Assembly (NCBI GenBank): GCA_010645155.1
Contig: JAAGOF010000197.1
Location: 115,533-179,532 of the forward strand
Length of the DNA stretch: 64,000 nt
Direction: 5' to 3'
DNA from: Tigriopus japonicus
Taxonomy: Eukaryota > Arthropoda > Copepoda > Harpacticoida > Harpacticidae
Part shown: positions 24,961 to 36,817 of the stretch, piece by piece
Layout of the letters: every line of letters starts with the position of its first letter
Numbering within the stretch: position 1 is the first letter of the stretch
Position numbers and translations under genes: made by a program
Notes under the pieces: model-generated
Database searches by the model: none
What the model was told of the DNA's origin: nothing
What the model saw: the letters and a program-made list of their open reading frames with translations, nothing else

Positions 24961-25755
24961 CTATAAACAGGATTATTAGAAATGCATAAAGTTTGCTTCA
25001 GGTGAGCGTTTTAAATCATACCACCAGGTGTAAGTAACAAAAGTTAGGAACGCCTTGCATTTCAATGCTCTTTAAAGAAAAAATGGGTTTATGAAGACTG
25101 ATAGACAGAGCGGAATGTGATTTCACATAGGTAAATTGGCAACCCCAGCACCAAGTTAGGTCACTACAAAATCTACAAAAAAGAAGTACTCCGCTTTGTT
25201 ATTGAACTTCGTCAGAATCAGCTGAATGTTCAATTGAATACTTTTAACCAATCACCACCGTGAATCATCAGCACCCTAAGTTAGCCAGCCTACAAAGGCC
25301 AGTCTCTATACAGGGTCCCTATTGAAGACTAGTTACAATAGAGTACACCTCATGAAGGCATATCATGAAAACAACCTTAGTGCATAAACCAATCAACCAA
25401 ACCTTGTGCTTTTGCAAAAAATGGGACTTAACATTGATCCAGACAATATTTTGAAGATACTGTGTTGTTCAGTGGATTCCAAAGACTCGTATTAATCTTT
25501 CAAAATGTTTCCAATACAGAGAAATGAATTGATTTTGAATGTATCGTTCCGGTAATTTATGATTTATCATGTGTCATTTTTCAGCAAATAAACTGAGCAT
25601 TTCAACAATCAGGTGTAAGCAGAGGTATCAAGACATAAAATATAGATTGTTCCCAAGGACCTAGAACCAATGAATGGACGCTTATGATATTGAAATTGAT
25701 AATAGAGACTTTATTGTAAATAAACAGATGTCTTGAATGATTTGAAAGCATGTTA
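24961..25755. other. Presumed 5' flank or intron 1 of PAN-kelch gene 2
   Basis: I translated the minus-strand ATGs here and found none leading into a signal peptide with a phase-2 donor. No other feature was recognised. Confidence 0.4.
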
Positions 25756-27036
25756 CGAGGAGGGGCAGAAGTATCCAGACAAAACTTGGATGACGTATAT
25801 CTCCTAAAGCAAGAGGAATATTTTATTTCCCGCGTTTTTCTGGTTTGACCAAAAACCGGTTTTGAATGTTTGTTATTTTTTTTTGTTTAAATCCGGAAAT
25901 ATGAAGCCCCAGGAACAAAAGCGTAAAGTGATTGCTGAATTGATCTCGGCCGGCAACGACGCCAGAGCCATCATCAAGTCAACCAAGTACCCCAGGGCCA
26001 CCGTCTACGAGGTCGTGAAGAGGTTGCAGTCTGGCCGGGGGACAGGCCACGCCCCCTGCGGCCCACACAGGGCAAAAAAGCGGACCCCCAGGTTCTTGGC
26101 GGGCCTGAGGAGGTCCATCGAGGCCAACCCAGCTGTGTCCATATCGGCCCACGCAGCCAGGCGGTCCGTGAGCAAGAGGACTGTGGCCAGGGCTGTCAAG
26201 GAGGACCTGAACTTGACCTCCTACATCAGAGGCAGACGCCACCTTCTTACCGAGAAGATGAAGGCCACCAGGCTTGAGAGGGGCAAGAAATTGCGCAGAA
26301 TCTGCAAGGTCAATCCGAGGATGGTCAGACTTTTCTCAGATGAGTCAATCTTTAAGGTGGATGGCGCGTACAACCCCTAGAACAACTGATGGCTTGCCGA
26401 GAACAGAACCATTGTGCCTCCCATCATGAAGACAAAGAATCCTGCCAAGATTATGGTCTTTGGCCTCATCAGCAGCGACGAGAAGGTGATGCCAGCCCAT
26501 GTCTTCCCTCCCAAATTCAGGCTCAACGCCGCCGGGTACGTGGAGCTTCTAAGGAAGGTCGTGATGCCCTGGCTGGCAACCTCGTACCCACCAGGAACCA
26601 AATTCATGTGGATCCAGGACTCTGCTCCGTGTTATGTGTCCAATGTTTCCATGAACTTTTTGAACAGCAAATTTGACGTGGTGGTCAAGAAAAATGAGTG
26701 GCCTTCAAACAGCCCTGACCTCAACCCATGCGACTTCTAGTTGTGGTCCGAGCTGAGGAGGAAGGTCAACAAGATGCCCCACAACAGCCTGGCGTCTCTG
26801 AAGTCGTCGGTGAAGCGGAACATGGCCTCCTTCTCCACGGACGAGGTCGCCAAAGCCTGCTCGGCCTTTGTCGGCCGCTTGGACGCCGTCATTAAGGCCA
26901 ACAGTGACCATATTGAATAAAAATGTTCTTAATTGTTGTCCAAACTTTTTTTGTTAAATACACAATTGGCTAAAAATAGCTCTTGATGCTGTAAATTATG
27001 TTCAAAGTTTTGTCCGGATACTTCTGCCCCACTCTG
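25756..27036 (+). mobile_element. Tc1/mariner element, copy 1 (1281 bp, decayed)
   Basis: Bounded by TA on both sides (25754-25755 and 27037-27038). The ends share the inverted repeat GGGGCAGAAGTATCC followed by (A/G)GACAAAACTT. The element is a separate GC-rich island of codons in AT-rich DNA and encodes the broken transposase at 25901-26920. Confidence 0.88.
25901..26920 (+). pseudogene. Mariner-like transposase, interrupted by three in-frame stops
   Basis: One frame runs from ATG 25901 (an upstream TTG at 25862 is in frame) to TAA at 26918, with TAG at 26378, TGA at 26387 and TAG at 26738. The N-terminal half is a helix-turn-helix DNA-binding region (YPRATVYEVVKRLQSG; SKRTVARAV). Catalytic motifs are LFSDES, WIQDSAPCY and SPDLNPCD. 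Between the second and third Asp I count 37 residues, which suggests a DD37D-type mariner. All else stays in frame, so the copy is fairly young but cannot make a full protein as read. Confidence 0.85.
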
Positions 27037-27109
27037 TAGATCACTTTTGTCACTTGTTTGAATCCAAGTGATCAGAGTCCTCTTTGTAAGAGCAATCATT
27101 TCCCCATGC

Positions 27110-28410
27110 CTGGGGCGTAACGATTCCATTGCATGGCCAGTGTGGGCGTTCTTCATTGAAAGCAATCCCAGCATGATGAGTAGAGCCAAGATTTTTAGGT
27201 GAAAAATTAGAAAATAATTTTTCACCTTTTTTACTGCTTTTGATGGAAAAAATTTTTTCTTGCCCTTTTTAGCAAAAAAAAATAATTTTTTTGACACTTT
27301 TTGGGACAAAAGGTTAATAAATGCCGAGATTTACAACATTTACCACCTGGTTTAGAGAAAGTGATTTCTAACTTAGTGAAAAATGGTCATATTTATACTA
27401 TCACTAAGGAAGGGCATTGATTTAAATTCACATTTAATTTCAAGAGGCTAGAGGCAGTTCTTTGAAAAATGTAGAAAGGAGTAAAATTTACAATTATTTC
27501 TTTTCATTGGCCTTCCAAAGAAAAAGGTTGGTGGTGCATTTATCTAACTTCTTCATTTTTTAAAGAATTGGCTTCTGGGCACTGCGCAAAAAAACAGCGC
27601 ATTGGAGGTTTTGTGAGTCAATCAAATTTGGCGCCTCAAATGACAAGCTCGTAAACTTGTCCATGTTGAAAATGATGGTTCAAATGGAACAACTTGGTAA
27701 GAATGTGGTGTGGGCGTGGTATGGTAGCCGACTGCGCCATGCAGTGTGAGGCTACTGAGGTAATCAACGGCAATAATACTTCACAATATATATTCCGATA
27801 GAAATTCAAACAGTCTCCAATAAGGATAAAAAGCGTGTCAGGTAAATCGGGATTCTCAGGGTGACCTCGGTATACTTCAACATTCCAATACGTTCACCAA
27901 TGTAAGTGCTTCTATTGTAAAAGGCGCACAATAAGAACCTTTTTTTTACTTTTTTGGTTATTTTCTTCACCTATTTACCACTTTTTTTGGTTTTTTCTTC
28001 ACCTAAAAATCCTGGCTCTAATGATGAGCCACAGAATTCAATACTGCAGCAATTCAATAATGCATTCTTCATTCATGGCAAAGCAAGTACAATGAGCCAA
28101 GGAATTAAATATTGTAGCCGGTGAGGGCGTACTACAGAAAACGATGAGGATGTTTTTCATTGATAGCAATCCCATCATGATGAGCCACGGGTTTCAATAT
28201 TGTAGCCGGTGAGGGCGTTTTTCATTGATGGCTATCCCAGTATGACAAGCCAGGAAATTAAATTTATTAAAGCTGGTGAGGGCATTCTTCATTCATTGCA
28301 ATCCCAGCTTGACAAGCCTGTGTAGTCTATATTGTAACCGGTGAGGGTGTACTTCATTGATGCCTATCCCAGCATGAAGAACCTGGGGACTGCATACCGT
28401 AACTGGTGAG
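27110..28410. repeat. Approximately 65-bp minisatellite, split by a hAT insertion
   Basis: Units of about 65 bases share GCCGGTGAGGGCGTTTTTCA, TTGATGGCAATCCCAG and CATGATGAGCC words. About five units lie in 28029-28410, and one partial unit at about 27110-27180 lies on the other side of the inserted element. The reading frame through the left part resembles a leader peptide by chance. Confidence 0.7.
27181..28020. mobile_element. hAT-like non-autonomous element inside a satellite array
   Basis: The inverted ends TAGAGCCAAGATTTTTAGG and TAGAGCCAGGATTTTTAGG are flanked by a perfect 8-bp duplication ATGATGAG (27173-27180 and 28021-28028). The 840-base body has A/T-rich, TTCACC-rich arms and no transposase frame. 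It split one unit of the roughly 65-bp repeat array that continues on both sides. Confidence 0.8.
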
Positions 28411-28609
28411 GATGGTTATCGGTTTTTGGGGGTTGCAGCACTTAGCCTGAGGGCGTTTTCTGTTGGCAGTCTTGACCAATTGTTTACCTAAGAAGGCAAG
28501 CTATCCCTTCAGGGGGAGTTCATCATCACAGACATGACTCATTCATGGGGATCAACTTTAAACTCCTCATTTTAGTCGATGGAGTTTGTCAGTCCCACAG
28601 CCTTGTTCT

Positions 28610-31473
28610 CAATGGACCGTGTAGAGCTTGTTTACATTTCTTCGTTCGCTCAATTAGTGCAATTGCTTAACGTTAGATGGCGCAGTACCTTGAGAGGTCG
28701 AACGTCGAATTGGACTGTGAAATTCTACCAAGTTTCGGCGTCTATAACTTTGAACATGCAAGTGTTTTTGCGTGAAAACCGAATGCTATTTGTTCCTTGA
28801 GATATGCGGTGTAATTTCAACTCTTCTCCTGTTAAGTGTATTGTTCCAAATTTGAATAAATTCACGTCAAGTTCATGCCCTTCGAGATTGCGCTGCGCAT
28901 TTCTGGTGTTCGTAGGGTGAGGCAAGGACTCTTGAGCAAGGAAGCGATACGACATTTTTGGTTCCAAGGAAGGCCATTGAAAGCAAGTCTAGAGATCACT
29001 CAAGACTTTAATTTTTAGATTTTAACCCATTCCAAAAACATAACATATATTTGTACGATACTATTTTGTTTTCAAAAATGTATTTGAGCTTTGTTTTGTT
29101 CTATTTTGGCAAATAAGCCATGCCCAAGTTCAGTTTTGCAAGACAAAAGGATGAACAAAATACCACTTTCTTCCCAATATTTTTGCCATTTTTCAATATG
29201 TTGAGCATGAATTAGGGATAGTATCAAAGTAGTTCACTACTAATGTTATTAACAAATACTTTACCTAATTTATGTTTTCATTCAGAGTCATAAATGGCAT
29301 TAGGTCACATTTTTGAAAATTGAACTATGGTGCTTAATATGACAACTTTCTTGTCTTTCCCAAGATGGTCTGATTTGTAGAATATTCAATTGGCATGGAG
29401 AAAAAGGTGCTTTCAAGGAAATATTCAGTTTTCAACTTGTATCAGTCAATGGGCAAAAGAAACCTCAAATGCTAAGTGGGAAGTCTTGATGGCTGCTTGG
29501 ATATTTTGTGTTTGCTTAAATCACTGGGCACTCCCATGAATAAGGTGCCAGAGTAGTATTTAAAATGGCAAAAAAAACTTTATCCATGGATATTGGTTTG
29601 TCTTGAAGATGAACCCACAAGGAACTTTCAGGTTTTGCTCTTAAACAACACTGAAAGAGGAACTTGTTCTTGTTGTCTTGTTAAATAACAATAGTTTGTC
29701 ATTGCTCTACTATTCTTTTTGAGCCAGAAGCACAATTACTTTCTTGAAATTTAGAGACCACCAGGCATTGACAAACAATGGCTGAGATCCAAGATTTCTT
29801 GTGCTTTGAGGTTCTAAAGTTGACCACAAGAGGCACACCATATTCGGTTGAGAAAAAAACAAGAGTGTCATTTTAAGCAACTTTGGAAGTCTCTAATTTT
29901 GTAAACCAAGGCGTTGCGTGTTTGAATCGTTTTCAAATACGTAACAGGGGTCACATTGGACGTAATCCACTCGTTTTAAGGCATTTCTATTGATTCAGAG
30001 TCAAATTTGGCCTTGACGTTCCCAATGCCCTCTAGGTTGAGAGAATCTTTTTATTTTGACACTTGCCGTGGATGCACAAATGTTGTTGATTGTGATCAAG
30101 AGTCTGTAGTATCCAAGGTGGTTGTGTAATCTATATTTATAGTTTTATACCTGGGTTTCAAAAACCCATTGTTGGTTTGGGATATTTCTTACTTTTTAAA
30201 TTCATTTCCAATTTTAGTTTTGCATTAGTTTAAAATAATAAAAGGTCAAACTCAAGGAAGGGTTTTGAAACCCTTTTAGAAAATTTGGAAAATTAATAAG
30301 ATGCGACCACCCTGAATAATACCCAGTATGGTGCGTGCGCCTCATGTGGTCCTTTTTTGAACCTCAGGGACAACAAATCCGGATGGACTCCATTTCTTGA
30401 CAAAATGATGGCATTGTACAATTGCTTACATGATTCTTGGTCTTGATCATTGAAGCTTCAGTTCAGGAGCTCTTTTCCAACACAATTGAAAACACTGTTT
30501 CTAACACTCTTTGATATGCCTAAAACACCTTAGTTTGCCTTGGCACAATGCAAATACTTTTGGTCAAATATCCAAATCAATGTTCAAAGCTAGGGCATGG
30601 GATTTTGGCCACTTTTTACAAGCAAGCTTTGCTCAAAAAGGTTCTTAGGCGCCATAGAATCAAAGAAATAATCATGGCAAATTACATCACACATTGCAGT
30701 TTTTGATGAGATAACATACAATTTGAAGCTTATTCTCCTCTTGGCTGTCAGAACTTTCTTTGCAGTTGTTTACAGTTAGGCCCAAGTTGGCTGGTGAGGT
30801 TTGACGAATGCAAAGGTGACCATTCCTTGCTGGAGGGTCCTTGGGTGTTGGCGTTTCACATAAAAATATGTTATGAAATCAGTGCTGCTAGATTTAGATT
30901 TAAGTAACGCTCGTTTTTCGTTGGAATGAGAACTTTATCTCGCAAGAAATGTTGCCGAAACAAGGGGAGTAATCAAATCCCAAAGAATTAATTTAAAGCC
31001 TTTGAAGCCTTAAAGGCATTAAACGCTGTGTTGGGTTTTCTTTTTCATTATTTCATTCAAGCCGACGGTACTTTGCATTTGGAACTTATTTCAACACTGG
31101 TTATGAGTTGTCTGGGCAACAAAACTTGTTTGTATCTGGCAGACCAAAACGCCCTCACCCAATGACCATAAAATGTCCAGGAATGCGCAGCGCAATGTCG
31201 GAGCGCAAAAACTTGACGTGAATTTATTCAAATTTGGAACAATACACTTAACAGGAGAAGAGTTGAAATTACAGCGCATATTTCAAAGTACAAATAGCAT
31301 TCGGTTTTCACGCAAAAACACATACATTTTCAAAGTTATAGACGCCAAAACTTGGTAGAATTTCACAGTCCAATTCGACTTTCGACCTCTCAAGGTACTG
31401 CGCCATCTAACGTTAGGCAATTGCACTAATTGAGCGAACGAAGAAATGTAAACAAGCTCTACACGGTCCATTG
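28610..31473. mobile_element. 2.86-kb element with about 370-bp inverted ends, copy 1
   Basis: The left arm 28610-28970 begins CAATGGACCGTGTAGAGCTT and recurs inverted at 31090-31473. The interior of about 2.1 kb has no long frame. Copy 2 at 59175-61834 carries the same arms, and its interior is similar but reversed (for example GGACCCTCCAGCAAGGAATG there; its complement near 30815-30840 here). This is a non-autonomous DNA transposon with long terminal inverted repeats. No target duplication was evident. Confidence 0.78.
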
Positions 31474-33178
31474 ATCGTTGCCTCCGTTTTGGGGGAGGGT
31501 TGCAAAGGACTTGAATTTCGACTTATCCAAGACATAAGGAAGCATTGGGGAATTGCCAAAATAATAGTCTTGATCCAAAATGTGCTTAGTCGAGAAATTC
31601 GTGAAGAGTACAGAGGCTAGTTTTTTAGACGCAAAGAACGATCTTAAGATCGTACTGCGACCTGGTTAGCTGGTTAGTAAGTACCATCTTGAGATCGTTC
31701 TTTGGCTCTAAAAAACTAGCCTCAGATCTTCACATCTGACTTCTTCGAATTCTCTGGCTAATGAGTTGAGTTTGAATGGGAAAAAACAAGCCTTTAGATT
31801 CACAAAAATGGGCTGAGCAAGTCAGCACAGCCAACGGCCCTGTTTTGTTTTGAAATGTTGTGATAAAAAAATGTGAGTCAATTTGAACACAACTGATTGA
31901 TAAATGGGATAAATATAGGTTTATTGGGGCCTGACAATTGTCTAACAATAACGATTTTGGCCGAATATCTCCTCTCTGGAACTCTGTGGTCGTAGTTAGC
32001 TCAAAATGTTTTTAACGTCACTTCTACATGTTTACCAAATTCTGCTCTGAACCATTTGACCTAAGGCACTGTACAATTTTGAATGACTTGACATCACTTG
32101 ATCTGACACTCGAGCTTCATTCAAGCCGAATTCGGACGTTCTTGTCCAAAATAAAAGAACGTTTGATAAATTTACATGAAATTAAAAGTGGATATATATT
32201 GTGGCATTCGTGCCTCTTTTTGCCTTTTTAAATGTCAAAATTAGATTTTGAAAAATTCTTGTTTTTTTTTTAAATTGCAATTTTTGTTGTTTTACCTTTC
32301 AATCTCTCCCTGATGTTTTTGTAATATATTAGGGTTGTCACATTTGAGGGGTATGCTTAGGTAAAGAGATGATGTTGACAAGCACCAAGATCGGCTGGAC
32401 AACAATGCAACCAAGACGAGAATACCTGAATAAGGCAATCTCATTGCTTTTTGCTCTGAAACCTTGTGTGGAATGAAGTCCTGGTGGATTGTCAACCACT
32501 TTGAAAGTCAACTCAATAACACCCGGGCCCAGTTTTGAATAATGATTGCATGGATATTATGTTTTTTCTCTTTTGTTTGAATTAATCCTCGACGTAATCA
32601 TTTTCAATTGGACCATGAAAAAATGAATGTACATTGGGTGTAAGCCCGATTGCGTTTGAGCATTGACACAATTTTGAGTTCTTTCATCAAATATTTCAAT
32701 GACAAAACGGCAAAATCAAAGTTTTGTTCATATGGTTGGGAATTTGGTTGGTTTATCAATGCATCCGTCGATGGTGGAAATATTTCTGTGCTAAAGTGCT
32801 AATGAATATAAGAATAACTATTCCAAAGGTTTCACCTGAACACTTTACATTACTTTTTTAAGGGCTTCACCTTTCGATATTTTGCATTTCCTCAAAATTG
32901 AACTTTGCAAAAATGCGCTTCTTCGGACCAAAAAACTTTGTTTCTGAAACTTAGATTCGACCATAAAATAATTTACCATTTTTTCAGAGTTGAGGACGAG
33001 CCCAATAAGTGTTCGAACTTCATATGAAAACTAATTGTTTGATCAAAAAATGAAAGGCCCAAAATTTGAGGATTTGTTTGCATCGTGTGTTTGGCGAATT
33101 AAAGGAAAACACTGTTTTTAGCCATTTCGAGCTTTTAACAATTTAGCCGTGTTTCTATTTGAAGATTTAGTTTAGCAC
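31474..33178. other. Intergenic, no gene seen
   Basis: AT-rich. It contains the short palindromic MITE at 31614-31722. Small frames of 60-70 codons have no recognisable content. Confidence 0.45.
31614..31722. repeat. Short palindromic MITE, AGGCTAGTTTTT ends (copy 2)
   Basis: A 109-base inverted repeat with the same ends and the same GCAAAGA(A)CGATCTTAAGATC arms as 5393-5490. The centre differs (extra TGGTTAGCTGGTTAG). Confidence 0.65.
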
Positions 33179-33334
33179 TGTGGCGTGCTTGCTCATGAGC
33201 ACTGCGTTGCTCACAACCCTCTCCCCCTGCTATGTATATATACCTCGTTCTATGAGAATAGAAACCAGTATTGAAGTTCATCCCTCTCTACTCACTCCAC
33301 AGTGAGTGGCCTCGCGGCTACTCGGCGTGTTACA
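33179..33334 (+). mobile_element. Putative short LTR with primer-binding site, running into the assembly gap
   Basis: The segment begins TGTGGCG and ends TGTTACA (TG..CA as in LTRs), with a TATATATA box near 33232. It is followed directly by TGGTGGCAGCGG (33335), which fits a tRNA primer-binding site of Ty3/gypsy elements. The N run starts 18 bases later, so the internal region was probably lost in assembly. The left boundary is approximate because the second LTR is not visible. Confidence 0.45.
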
Positions 33335-33352
33335 TGGTGGCAGCGGTGGTCC

Positions 33353-33625
33353 NNNNNNNNNNNNNNNNNNNNNNNNNNNNNNNNNNNNNNNNNNNNNNNN
33401 NNNNNNNNNNNNNNNNNNNNNNNNNNNNNNNNNNNNNNNNNNNNNNNNNNNNNNNNNNNNNNNNNNNNNNNNNNNNNNNNNNNNNNNNNNNNNNNNNNNN
33501 NNNNNNNNNNNNNNNNNNNNNNNNNNNNNNNNNNNNNNNNNNNNNNNNNNNNNNNNNNNNNNNNNNNNNNNNNNNNNNNNNNNNNNNNNNNNNNNNNNNN
33601 NNNNNNNNNNNNNNNNNNNNNNNNN
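33353..33625. other. Assembly gap (273 N)
   Basis: Undetermined bases. Every apparent frame across it is an artefact. The gap starts just behind a putative retrotransposon primer-binding site, so a repeat probably caused it. Confidence 0.99.
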
Positions 33626-34722
33626 CTAGCTGGCTCTTTTAGCACTCACTGGAACGACAATTTTGAACCCTGAAGGTCTATTGCGTCCAAGTACAGTTTA
33701 AACCGGATATACAGGGTTGGTTTATATTAGAGTCCCAAACATTTTAATGATATTTTGTGTCGAAAGGAAACGATGAAGTTAACTTAAAAATCACACGTAC
33801 TAATACCCAATGCCCAATACCTCGTTTTCGTCACCTAATGAATTCCAGCAATATTATTCCTAATGTGGCTCAAAGTAAAGAACTCTTTTGAGAGTAGAGC
33901 GTGCGTACCTTGGGTTGGGAGTCGATCTTGAAAAGGAAATCGTAGTTATATAATGACCAGGGCTACCAGGTATTTGTGAATAACGTTTCACAAAGTAATT
34001 ACCAATACTTTCCATTTTTGTCCAAAATCACAAAAAAGGGGGAAAACGTGTACAAAAAATGTGAAAAATTGCTTGTTCTGCTGAAAAATTTCCAAAAAAA
34101 GAGGTTAGTTTATAAGTCAAAATCAAAGTTAGGAAACAAGCCGACATTATATATCATGGATGTGACAAAAAATATTTCCTTTATCTTTGGGACTACAAGA
34201 TACTTGTAAATTATATTTTTTGCAATGTATTTACAAAAATCCAAAAATGGGAAAATCGAAAAACAATATCTGGTGATTTGCTTGCTCCCTTCAGAATGAT
34301 CTGGAAAAAGGATGGCAAAATCAAATACCATCATGGACCAACATGGGAGTCCTTATCCTTCTTTTAACACCTTGTCCAGGGTTCCATTACAATTGTCCTG
34401 TATCCTGTTACGTTTTTGAACCTATCATTTAATATTGTCCCTCACTCCAAGGGTTTTAATCATGATTTTAAATCTATTGTTTCACCAATCCTGCCAAACC
34501 CTGGATTTCCTTAGTTAGTATAACATTCTTGATCATTTCCTTGAAACCAACGTTTAATTGTTATCGAGGCATGAACGACATAATCGATTTTACATTTTGA
34601 ATACTACTCATCTTTTGTTTTTATTGACGAACTATTGTGAGTTGCGTGCATTGTTGAATATTTTAAGTCGTACAATTAGTTTTCCTCCTTCGCGTACATA
34701 CAGCCACAATGGTCGTTTTAGC
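33626..34722. other. Intergenic, no gene seen
   Basis: AT-rich noncoding sequence between the assembly gap and the hAT relic. Nothing recognised. Confidence 0.45.
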
Positions 34723-35121
34723 TAGGGGTGATTTTCGATTAATCAGTTAATCCGATTAAAGAAAAATATCGATTAATCATTAGTCAATTAATATTTATAC
34801 AACTGCAACGATTAATTTCGGAAAATTCAAAAGACCAAAACGAAAGAGAGGTACCGTTTTATTTTACCCTAATTCTTACGCATAAGGAAGGATCGCAAAA
34901 AACAAAGGTTATCAATCGTATCATCATCCAGAGATGATCTCAATTTTGTTACAAAGAGTCCAGCTGCACTGAAACTTATCTCCGCCTCAACAGGACTTTG
35001 AGAAATCGTTCTTACAGATTTGTACAGCTTGTCCAAGTGTGAAGGTCTTTCCCCAGTGATTTCCAATACAAACATTCATTAATCGTTAAAAAAGGAATTA
35101 TGATTAATCGAAGCACCCCTA
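34723..35121 (-). mobile_element. hAT element relic with 8-bp target duplication
   Basis: A 399-base element with ends TAGGGGTGATTTTCGATTAATC and, inverted, TAGGGGTGCTTCGATTAATC (shared ends broken by a small indel). It is flanked by a perfect duplication GTTTTAGC (34715-34722 and 35122-35129). It keeps a fragment of its transposase on the minus strand. Confidence 0.88.
34869..35075 (-). pseudogene. hAT transposase C-terminal dimerisation-domain remnant
   Basis: The frame contains SQSPVEAEISFSAAGLFVTK followed by LRSSLDDDTIDNLCFLRS. This fits the hAT C-terminal dimerisation motif (P-x-S..E-R-x-F-S-x-x-G..R-x-x-L..L-x-F-L). About 68 codons remain; the catalytic core and zinc finger are gone, so it is a fossil left by internal deletion. 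Confidence 0.78.
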
Positions 35122-35594
35122 GTTTTAGCTACAGAAGGTCTAATGTGGCCGTTTTTTGTCGAATTGCGTCGATAACATGCTACGACAACTAGAAAGAAGA
35201 ACAGCACAACAAGCCACACAGTTGTAATCTATCACAATAAAAGGCGGAAAAGGTGTCGCGAAAATACGTTTGTCCGACATAGCAAACTATTTCAGCACAT
35301 ATTACTTCGGAGGGATTTTCTATATCTCCATCCAACGGTGACTAACAAAGTAACACTTCAGATTGAGTTTAACTTTGTTGTATGCGATTTTGTTGTCTGA
35401 AGCACTTCAAGTGTTAAAAATTGTGTGTGTAAAACACCAGTGTAGTTTTTACTTTTGGGGACGATGTCAAATATTTTTGATTTAGTTTAAAGCAGAGCCA
35501 AGTAAATGTCAATTTCTTCACTCTGCCAATGACTTTAGGCCTAGTCAATTGAGTCATTCTTCTCAGCAAACCATTTAAATCCATAGACACAATA

Positions 35595-35877
35595 GCTGAG
35601 TTTATATACCCTGTGACAACTTGAGTTGTTACAGAAATTTTACGTTACCAAACGCCGTTGGTTTCATTTGCAAACACGAAAGTACGTAAGTTGCCACAAG
35701 AAATCGTTCAAAGAAAGCTAAGCTTGTAAACCCCGTCGCAAAGCTCTTTCATAACTTTTGCCACAGGATTTCTTGTCCTAACTTATGTACTTTCGAGTTT
35801 GCAATTGAAGTCAACGGCGTGGGGTAACGTAAAATTTCTGTAACAACTCAAGTTGTCACAGGGTATATAAACTCAGC
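35595..35877. mobile_element. TA-flanked palindromic MITE (283 bp)
   Basis: The inverted ends of about 55 bases (GCTGAGTTTATATACCCTGT.. GTTACAGAAATTTTACGTTACC) are almost perfect and are flanked by TA on each side, the Tc1/mariner target duplication. The inner arms continue the pairing (GAAAGTACGTAAGTTG and CTTATGTACTTTC). No coding capacity. Confidence 0.78.
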
Positions 35878-36464
35878 TAATGACTGCAAACAGTGGACAC
35901 TCTCCAAGGCGCAAAGCGCCTAGATTCCCAGCTTGTAAGCGTCATCTGATGGTAAACAACGCCATCTATTGATGATTCCTCCGAAGCTCGGAACCAAGAT
36001 TGACTTAGTCGATTTGAACCAAGATGGCTTGCTTGTGCATGAGTGCAATTTCTGTTTTTCGGTTTCTTCTTCAGAGTTGTGATGTAAGGGGTCCCAGTAG
36101 GTATAAATGACTTTGATTTCCCAATATATTCAGACTCGTCTTCCAACCCGCAAATAAAAAACGCAATGGTTGAACCAAATGACGGTTTTCTATTAAGAAT
36201 AAAACAAAGGATAAGCAAATAGCAATATTAGCACTTTGAGAGAGCAACCGACGTTTGATTGAGTTGGCGATTGAAAACTTTTATTGAAAGCACTGAAAGA
36301 AATGAACACACTCATTTGATGTTTACAACATCCCTGTTTTGAGGTCATTGTGCCAACCAACAAGACTGCGTCTTTACAAGCTGTTTCACACTCATATGAC
36401 AAGTTTTGAAATGGCAAGAACCACTGAATTTCCCTGAACTGGGAGGTTAACGAGAGGAATCATA

Positions 36465-36817
36465 ATTTCCAGTAGGAACAATTCAATTACATTCGTCTTC
36501 AAATGAGATCTTGGTTATGTTGATAAGAATACATATTTCAATTTTCAGGTCAATCGAACGTTGGAGTCAAAAGTTATGCTCTCCCAAAGTTCAGTGCAAA
36601 TCCTACCGAGAATGAATGAACTGGCCCTTTTCTGGTAATCGTTTTACCACAAAAGGGTACGTTCATTCATTCTATGCTCTCTACAGTACATAAGTTTGAG
36701 AAGGCATAACTTTTCACTTCGACATTCGATTGAGCTGAAAATGAAGTACGTCGTCTACTGAATACAAGCCAGGTCTCGTTTGCAGAAGAACGCAATTGAA
36801 TTAATCCTTCTGGAAAT
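36465..36817. mobile_element. TA-flanked long inverted-repeat MITE (353 bp)
   Basis: The ends are ATTTCCAGTAGGA and, inverted, ATTTCCAGAAGGA, with TA on both sides. The two halves pair over most of their length (GGTCAATCGAACGTTGGAGT and its complement). A small internal hairpin lies near 36625-36665. Confidence 0.72.

Noticed and set aside
25979..26242. Minus-strand frames opposite the mariner transposase
   Set aside because: Shadows of the GC-rich transposase codons.
26929..27309. Minus-strand frame with a leader-like stretch (LKILALLIMLGLLS) as possible exon 1 of PAN-kelch gene 2
   Set aside because: The stretch is part of the approximately 65-bp satellite and the hAT-like insertion end, lacks the expected Cys and has no good phase-2 donor.
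33271..33673. Frames across the N run
   Set aside because: They consist of undetermined residues.
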